From: Sarcocystis neurona
Taxonomy: Eukaryota > Apicomplexa > Conoidasida > Eucoccidiorida > Sarcocystidae
NCBI GenBank assembly: GCA_000727475.1
Contig: KL647308.1
Location: 682,001-746,000 of the forward strand
Reading direction: 5' to 3'
Length of the DNA stretch: 64,000 bases
The translations under genes and the position numbers were made by a program. The notes under the pieces were generated by a model, which did not search any database, was not told the DNA's origin, and worked only from the letters and a program-made list of their open reading frames with translations. Below are positions 55,633 to 61,600 of the stretch, one piece after another. Each line of letters begins with the position of its first letter. Within the stretch, counting starts at the first letter, position 1.

Positions 55633-58600
55633 CATACATATATACATATATATACACATATATATGCGTATACATATATATATTTATTTTGCATTTAGAT
55701 ATACACACCTATGCACACCTCCTGATATATGTGTACATATATCTATGTATATATATATGTATATATGTACACATATATGTATATATATACACTTATATAT
55801 GTATGTATGTATGTATGTGTGTATATATATACATATAGAGAACACGTATATCCGTGAACGCAGGGACGCCTCGATATACCTGTCGGTGTATACATTTACA
55901 TATATATATATATATATATAGATATAGGGTGACGCCGTCGCTGTGAGGTACATGGACGGACCTGTGTACGTACATATATATATGTGTATATATATATATA
56001 TGTGCATACATATATGTGTATTGGGTGATGCCGTGGCTTTGGTGTACACAAAAGAAGATGAATACGTTCACACATATATATGTATATATATACTTATGCG
56101 TGTATATATATATATATGTGTGCATGCGTATGACTGCAGGATGATGCCGTCGTGGCGGTGTACGCAAACAGACATGTATGTACACATGTATATATAAATA
56201 TATACGTATAGGTAGACAGATATATAGAGAGTGATGTCTGCGTTGTGGTTTAGATCTAGAGCTGCCGGCGGAGGAGCTTCACCAGCGATTAGCGGAACAC
56301 ATGGCATCGGTACACCTGTCGGTGGATCCGGCGAATCAGCGGTTCTTCGAACTGGAGCGGCGTTACAACTACACGACGCCGAAGTCGTTTCTTGAGCTTA
56401 TCGACTTCTACAAGAAGCTGCTGCTGACGAAGAGGCTGGACATCGAGAAGAACGTGGAGCGCCTGCAGCGGGGCTTGACGACTCTCGAAGAAACGCGCGT
56501 GAAGGTGGAGTGCCTCCGGGAAGACTTGCAAGAAAAGATGGCTAAGGTGGACGAGCAGAAGGAAGCCGTCAACCAGCTCATTGAGCAAGTCGCCAAGGCC
56601 TCTGCCATTGCGGAGGAAGAAAGCAGAGTCGCCAACGAGGAGAACGAGAAAGCCAATGAAGCCGCTGAGGAAGCCAGCGCGATTCAAGCGAAGGCAGACG
56701 AGGAGCTCTCCGAGGCCCTCCCCGCAATGGAGCGCGCCCGGGAGGCCGTCAAATGTCTAACCAAGCCCGCCATCCAGGTGCGTCCGCTGTGGCTCAACGC
56801 GTGCAGGAAGACAAAGACGGAGAAGACGAAGAGAAAAAAGATAAGACCGAAGAGGTGGAACAGCAGGGAGGCAGAGAGACCCAAGCGGCAGACTTGTAGA
56901 GACAGGGGGAGACGCAGAGGCACGCGACTTCCGCCTATCGAGGCACTGAGAAATAACAGGCCCGCACTTACTGCGTCCAGGTGCTCGACACGTATGTAGC
57001 TGCTCACCTGCAGACACGACACGTTGCATGCACACAGCTGCTTGTAGGCAGGGAGAGAGGGGTCGATATATCGCGGTCGAATCTGTGGGCGGCACACCTC
57101 ACAGACGGAACGGGAAAAAACTTTCGTCCGCTCTTCACTTCTGCGACACCGCTGGTTGAGAACTGCTGTTTGCCAGGAACTCAAGGCTTTGGGAAAACCG
57201 CCTGCTGAATGCATGGAGGTCACCAAGGCGGTGCTCATTATGCGAGGCGAGCTGAAGAACACTGACTGGAAAGCGTCGCAGAAAATGATGAACGATCCCG
57301 GCAAATTCCTCGACCAGGTGCTGCTCTCCTCCTTCTCGTGCTGCCGGTGTTGCTGCTGCGATGCTAGCGCCTGGCGGATCTCTTGAAGGGCCCTCAGCAA
57401 CAACAGAAGAAAAGATCTTCTGCATCTCGTCAGGCTCCTACAAACGTTCACTTGGGGGCCGGGAGACGTGAACACGTTCACAGCTAGGTCCACAAGACAG
57501 AGACGTGTGTACACGCATGCGTCCACATACGCATGCATCTATGCAAAGAGAACTTATTTCCCCCTTCACCTCTGCCGCTTCTTCTACAAGACCGCAGGCA
57601 CAGCTCCTCATGCAGCGTAGAGAGAGTGCTTGCGCGTGAATAGTCATCTGTTCACGCAGAGGTCCACGTGTATGTAGGTACATCTATCTCTCTTTGTACG
57701 AAAGGCTCCGCCGCATTGACCTGCAAGATGTGAAAGGAAACCACGGGTTGTTTCCTTGGACTCGGCACGCTGTTGTATATTCTTTACTGGATCGCTGAAG
57801 GTAACACTCGCATCTCACCAGGCTCCAACAAACGTCTACGGGCGGGCCAGGAGACGTCGGCAGGTTCAGGTAGAGGTGCACCAGACAAGGTGCTGCAAAA
57901 GTGTGCGTCAAACGACGGCAGATTACTGCATTTCCTTTGTCACGAAAATGAGAGCAGCAAGTCTCTTTGCTTAACCGGTGTCGTGCGTGCCACGGCAGCA
58001 TCTGCTGCGGTTCCACTGCGGCCCCCGGTGCGCGGTATCTTCGCTGCAGGGACAGAGCCGCCCCACCTCCTCCTGCTTCACACGTACACACCATGCGTAC
58101 AAAAATATGTAAACACGTGGATGTGAGTCAAAAGGCAGAAAAAGCAAACAAGAGTAGAGACACCTGACAGTCGGACAAAGAATTGGGGCATGCACGCCCC
58201 GTCGTTCCTCTCAATGGAACTTTGTGTTGGCATGTGTAGGAGTGCTAGACTCCTCTGTTGCTGCGTAGGGTCGCATGCGTCGACGACTTCCTCCGCTGTT
58301 TCCTTACTGCACGCAACCCTGTCCGCCTTGGCGCACATCTGGGCACTGCGTCAGGATATCTCATTTTTTCGAGTTTGGCTCCGATAATTTTGCTGCGCAC
58401 AAGTCCATTTCTCGTCTTTTGCTGGGGCGAAAACCTCCATCCTGCTTGTACACAACTCTACGTATGTATGTGTGTCCAAATGTACACGCGTATGTTCAGG
58501 CATACATTTGCTATGCATATATATATATATATATATACATGCGTGTGTGTACGCATATGTATGTATAAATATGTATATAGTTTTCAGCATCTCTCCCTAT

Positions 58601-61600
58601 ATATATATATGCACACACGTACAATACTCCAGCACACCTCCGTGCCCACAAGCATATATTCATATGTATCCGTGCGTCCAGAGGTTCCAGACCCACGTGC
58701 ATATGTTTCTCTGCCGCTACCTTACTATATTTCTCCGTCTCTCTACGTCTATATATATGTACACGTGTGTGTGTGTACGTACTTACCAATGTGTATTAAC
58801 TTTACATCTACGCATAAATATATACACTTGTGTAGATACACTTTGTTCCACCCCGCTAAACACGTCCACGCACGGGTGTCTCGTCTCGTCTTTGTAGGTG
58901 CACCTCCTTCTTGACACAGGTTTTGCTTCACATTGAAATGCATGCGTCTCTCCATGAAACGGGTGCATCTTTCCTCATCCCTAACCCTCCTATTCAGTCA
59001 CGTCCACTCCCACGTCCGTTGATGCGTGAACGTGTCTTTTACGCCAGATTTCACAGCCCTACGAGAAGAACCCGGCCCTGCCTTGTGCCTCTGTCGCCTG
59101 TGAGTAGGTCCGGGCGTTTGACGCAGAGAACATGACGCAGGAAACGGTGGCGTTGATCGAGCCGATAATCTCGCAGCACTTCTTTAACTTCGAGGTGATG
59201 AAGGGGAAGTCGCTGGCCGCGGCCTACCTCGCTAACTGGGTGGTGAACATTGTCGCCTACAACAATATCTATCGAAAAGTGAAGCCGCTCATGGACGCCT
59301 TCGCCCAAGCGACGGAGAGCAAGACCACAGCCGAAGCAGCGCTGGCGGTGGTCCAGGAACGGGTGAAGGAATTGAATGGTGAGGCGCTTGGCAGAAAAAC
59401 ATAGGCCGAAGGGCCGTGAGGCAGAAAGGGCGAAAACCTGCAGAAAGAATGCGTGCGGCCAGCACAGGAGACACAGGGGTGCGGAGGAGCGCCCTGGCGA
59501 GGAAGCCGGGGAAGAAGAAATGAAAGCAAGTACAAAACTCACAGGGAAACGCAGAAAGGCTACGGCGGAAGTAGAGAAGGCGACACAGAGGATTTGCAGT
59601 GAGAAACTGTGAACGCGTGGAGGACACGATTAGCGGAGTGAGAGCAAAAGAGTCTTCTCGTCAGAGAAGCCGGAAAAAGGCAACGTGACAGTGAGAGAGA
59701 AGCGAAGAAGCTGAAAGAAAGGACGAGACAGAACAGCTAATGGCGGCCTGCGGAGAGAGAACAGGCTAAAGGGACAGAAAGGTCCAGAAGAAGGGGAAAC
59801 AGCGGCGTGGAGAGGTGAAACGGAGAGGAGACGAAAGGAGAAGAACATACAAAAGAGTCTCTGGTAGAGGCCAGGGAAGACGGCTATCGCACAGAAGGAA
59901 GGTTGTACTGAAGCAGATAGAAAGACCAAAAAGGAGAAACGGCAGAAAAAAAAGGAGAAGACGGAGGAGTAGAAGAAAGTGCAGAAGGAAAAGGAGAGGG
60001 AGGACGAGAGAGAAAGGGGGAGAAAAGAGGAGAAAGGAAAGGAAGGTGAAAAGGATATCCAGAAAAAGTAAAGACGCAAAACAGTAGTGAGCGAAATAGG
60101 AGAAAGGGAACTGGGACAGAACACAACGGAAACCAAGAAGGACAAAACGAGAGAAAATGAAAAGAGCTGCGGGAGAAGGGGAGGGGAGGGGCAGAAATGC
60201 GATTATTGCTGAACAGGAAGGCAGAGGACAGCGTACCGACGAGAAGTAATAAGGGAGAACGGAGGACGTCGGCAAAAAATAGAAAGATCACGAGGTTGAG
60301 GAACAAACGGAAAAGAGAAGCGAGTGCTTTGCAGAAAACTGGGGGTAACGCGCTCTGGGAAACCCCAGCAGAAGATACGGCGAGAGAAAATCGATAAGAA
60401 GGAGTGGAACTGTATGCAGAAGAGAGATGGGCAGAGCAGGAGAGAAGAAACGAACACACACAGGGAAAGGCAGGTGGCGAATGTGTGAGGTAGACTTCCT
60501 AGGGAAAAAGAATAAGATGAATGTCTGACGAGAAGAACATCGCCGAGAAAAATAGACCGAACGCCGGCTAGCAACAACTCCCTGGCGCCAGACTGATACA
60601 TACGTAATTCACGCGTGTGCTCACACACATGTGTACGTATATATGGACATATGTAGATTTATGTAGATATATATTTGGATAGGTAGTTCAACACCTGTAC
60701 TGCCAGGCACACACATTTGCGCCTAAAGATACGAGGAGAGATGACGCAGAACTCGAGTCCCACCTTCCCTTCCCAGCTGGGGAAGACGCACCTGCGAGTG
60801 CGTGCGCGAATACAGACAGGCCGAACGTAGAGCGCGACCTATGGATGTGTACACTGCCGCGTAAATCTTTCTCGTCTGGGTCAGCTGCCTTCTGCCAAAA
60901 GGGTTCCAGTCAACCTCTATGTAGGCCGCTGAAGTCCTCTGTCTTAACTGCGAAAGCGTCTTTCCCGCTTGTTAAGACGCGTGAGCAAGTAGTGCGCGGG
61001 GCAGGCAGGTCCTGGCCACCTGCTGTCAGCGGAGCCCAAAGACGTTTCAGCCCATTGGCTGGAGTATATTTCAGCTGGACAGGGCGGGGCTCTCTTGTTC
61101 AGCAGCCCGTTGCTGCACGATGAGGTCGCCGGAGAATGTCGCGTCAGCTTTTCACGGAAAAGAAGTCTGCACGCGGTTCAGCTGAAGAAAGCAGGAAGAG
61201 GCGTCGAGTCCTCTCTTTTCCTCTTGTGTGTCGCGCGTTTCCCCTCGTGGACGTGGACAAGTGCTGCGCTTGTAAAATTGAATCCCTTGCTCGTCCGCCT
61301 GCAGTGATGTACGGGCATCAATCCGCCTGCACACACACACAGAGATACACACGTTTGTGCCGTGTTCCCTGGTGTACGCGCGTTATGGATGTGTGTGGCT
61401 GCGAAGCTTCACTTGGGCCTGTGCGTATGTCCTACGCTCGTAGACTTGCGCCATATGTAGGTGCACTCCCCTTCTCTCGAAGAGTTCTTCTGCCGCGTGG
61501 GACGCGCCCTCTTCCTCTTCTTCTGTCCGCTTCTTTTCCTGCACTCTCGTCTCGACGTAGACGTGGTCTCGCCGTCCACCACTCGCAACCCTCTCACTTG

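Larger units (their letters stand above)
54966..56253 (+). other. Intron 32
   Basis: Phase 1. Purine/CAG-rich 54975-55255, then the densest TA-repeat region of the window (55510-56215) containing dispersed degenerate repeats; the acceptor GGTTTAG lies in the last of them. Confidence 0.85.

Noticed and set aside
55510..56215. TATA-box promoter or origin in the TA-rich region
   Set aside because: The same TA repeats occur in most introns; there is no new gene start next to them.
57690..57800. Possible exon with LRRIDLQDV between exons 34 and 35
   Set aside because: The direct join FLDQ to VRAFDAENM fits dynein without an insert and both exons are phase 0; the stretch also meets a stop near its end and has no matching acceptor.
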